64,000 nucleotides of DNA from Oncomelania hupensis (lineage: Eukaryota; Mollusca; Gastropoda; Littorinimorpha; Pomatiopsidae): the NCBI GenBank assembly GCA_036898135.1, contig CM072525.1, positions 53,532,799 through 53,596,798 on the forward strand. The letters run 5' to 3'. The number at the start of each line of letters is the position of its first letter. Position 1 is the first letter of the stretch. Below, one piece after another: positions 63,601 through 64,000 of the stretch. Below the pieces are notes generated by a model, which saw only the letters and a list, made by a program, of their open reading frames with translations, searched no databases and was not told the origin of the DNA. The translations under genes and the position numbers were made by a program.

Positions 63601-63669
63601 CTGTGGTGCCCCTACGACCTCAGGGTTACGGGACAGGATAGGATAGGAGAGGATAGATTGTTTGTTTGT

Positions 63670-64000
63670 TTCCACACCTCGTGGAATTTGCCGCGTAGGC
63701 GGAAGATCTACAGGATCCTTCATGGTGGGCAGGAAAGTACATGAAGAAAACTCTTTTTCAAAAAGCCGAACACGTCCTTTGCTGACATTTCTCAAATCTA
63801 TTTCACAGGAAAATAATATTGCACAGCAGCAATTACATGGATTCTCACTGGTCCACTTCATCTTAACCCGATTTCTCATTGGTCGGGAGGACTTACTTTT
63901 CTTTGTCAGGTTATTGTAGAAAATGACGTCATCATGCCAACTCGAGCATCAGCCAGAGGATCGCCGAAACAAAATCGCAGGGGACTTGCTTGGTTTTATC
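63670..64000. other. Right-end flank with CRE and CCAAT-like motifs
   Basis: Contains a perfect TGACGTCA at about 63924-63931 and ATTGG boxes near 63847 and 63876, and ends with the hairpin-family arm GGACTTGCTTGGTTTTATC. Open frames of 85-96 codons exist on both strands but show no recognisable domain. It could be a promoter or part of a TIR element continuing past the window. Confidence 0.35.

Larger units (their letters stand above)
60323..63658 (+). mobile_element. RTE-like LINE copy 9, apparently full length (3336 bp)
   Basis: Flanked by the 11-bp duplication TGTTTGTTTGT at 60312-60322 and 63659-63669. It starts GGGTTCGGGCACTGAATAGA, with CGGCGTGTCGTAAGAGGCGA in the 5' region, and ends with GGGACAGGATAGGATAGGAG. 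It is the only copy here with the 5' region, the endonuclease and RT together. Frameshifts and a G homopolymer at 61344-61357 break the reading frame. Confidence 0.9.

Noticed and set aside
63662..63919. 85-codon plus-strand frame at the window end
   Set aside because: No domain, no splice or start context, and an equally long frame exists on the other strand.

Overview
This looks like an intron- and transposon-rich animal genome segment, most likely a marine invertebrate (lophotrochozoan or mollusc is my best guess). The guess rests on many LINE families, TG...CA solo LTRs, a 5S-derived SINE, TGACCTTGACCTT motifs and minisatellites. I see no bacterial operons, CRISPR arrays or phage genes. 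Nearly all long reading frames belong to mobile elements or low-complexity repeats.

Hidden host gene: three small minus-strand exons fit one split gene. Exon A (36638-36812) has an ATG preceded by an in-frame stop, a hydrophobic leader and a four-cysteine motif. Exon B (21828-21911) and exon C (9065-9145) each encode one further four-cysteine module. All junctions are phase 1, and the introns would be about 14.7 and 12.7 kb, filled with nested transposons. The product would be a secreted or membrane-anchored protein of repeated EB/EGF-like cysteine modules.

Layout: 1-4520 is the 5' part of a decayed I-superfamily LINE (minus). 4520-5640 is AT-rich with a 47-bp tandem repeat. 5640-8898 is an L2/CR1-like LINE split by a 1.5-kb solo LTR with a 5-bp duplication. 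10184-13222 is an RTE-like LINE (minus) with a 192-bp MITE. 13620-18114 is a complete Gypsy LTR retrotransposon (minus) with identical 174-bp LTRs. 18676-20763 is a young RTE-like copy with a 605-codon frame. 20904-21790 is a 25-bp minisatellite carrying TGACGTAA. 21925-24232 is a 25/50-bp minisatellite split by a solo LTR. 24504-30300 is a deep nest: LTR, then a second LTR, a TIR element, an RTE-like LINE, a hAT and a piggyBac-like element. 30331-32720 is a decayed, unrecognised two-strand coding element split by another solo LTR. 33540-36600 is a LINE 3' end split by a solo LTR. 37655-39690 is an RNase-H LINE fragment that has grown into a 45-bp minisatellite. 39723-41205 holds an unclassified repeat pair and a scrambled RTE fragment. 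42237-44205 is a 2-kb solo LTR. 45.1-48.08 kb is an internally deleted I-like LINE. 48.08-53.01 kb holds four more RTE-like copies, one with a 5S-derived SINE and one with a solo LTR and a 5' inversion. 53.01-59.58 kb is the best I-like LINE copy (endonuclease, RT, RNase H). 59.76-59.98 kb is a hairpin tandem repeat. 60323-63658 is the only apparently full-length RTE-like copy.

The elements use target-primed reverse transcription (LINEs), LTR integration (Gypsy and solo LTRs) and cut-and-paste transposition (hAT, piggyBac-like, MITEs). Many insertion boundaries were read directly from target-site duplications, so relative ages can be ordered. All identifications are by eye from motifs; no database search was run.
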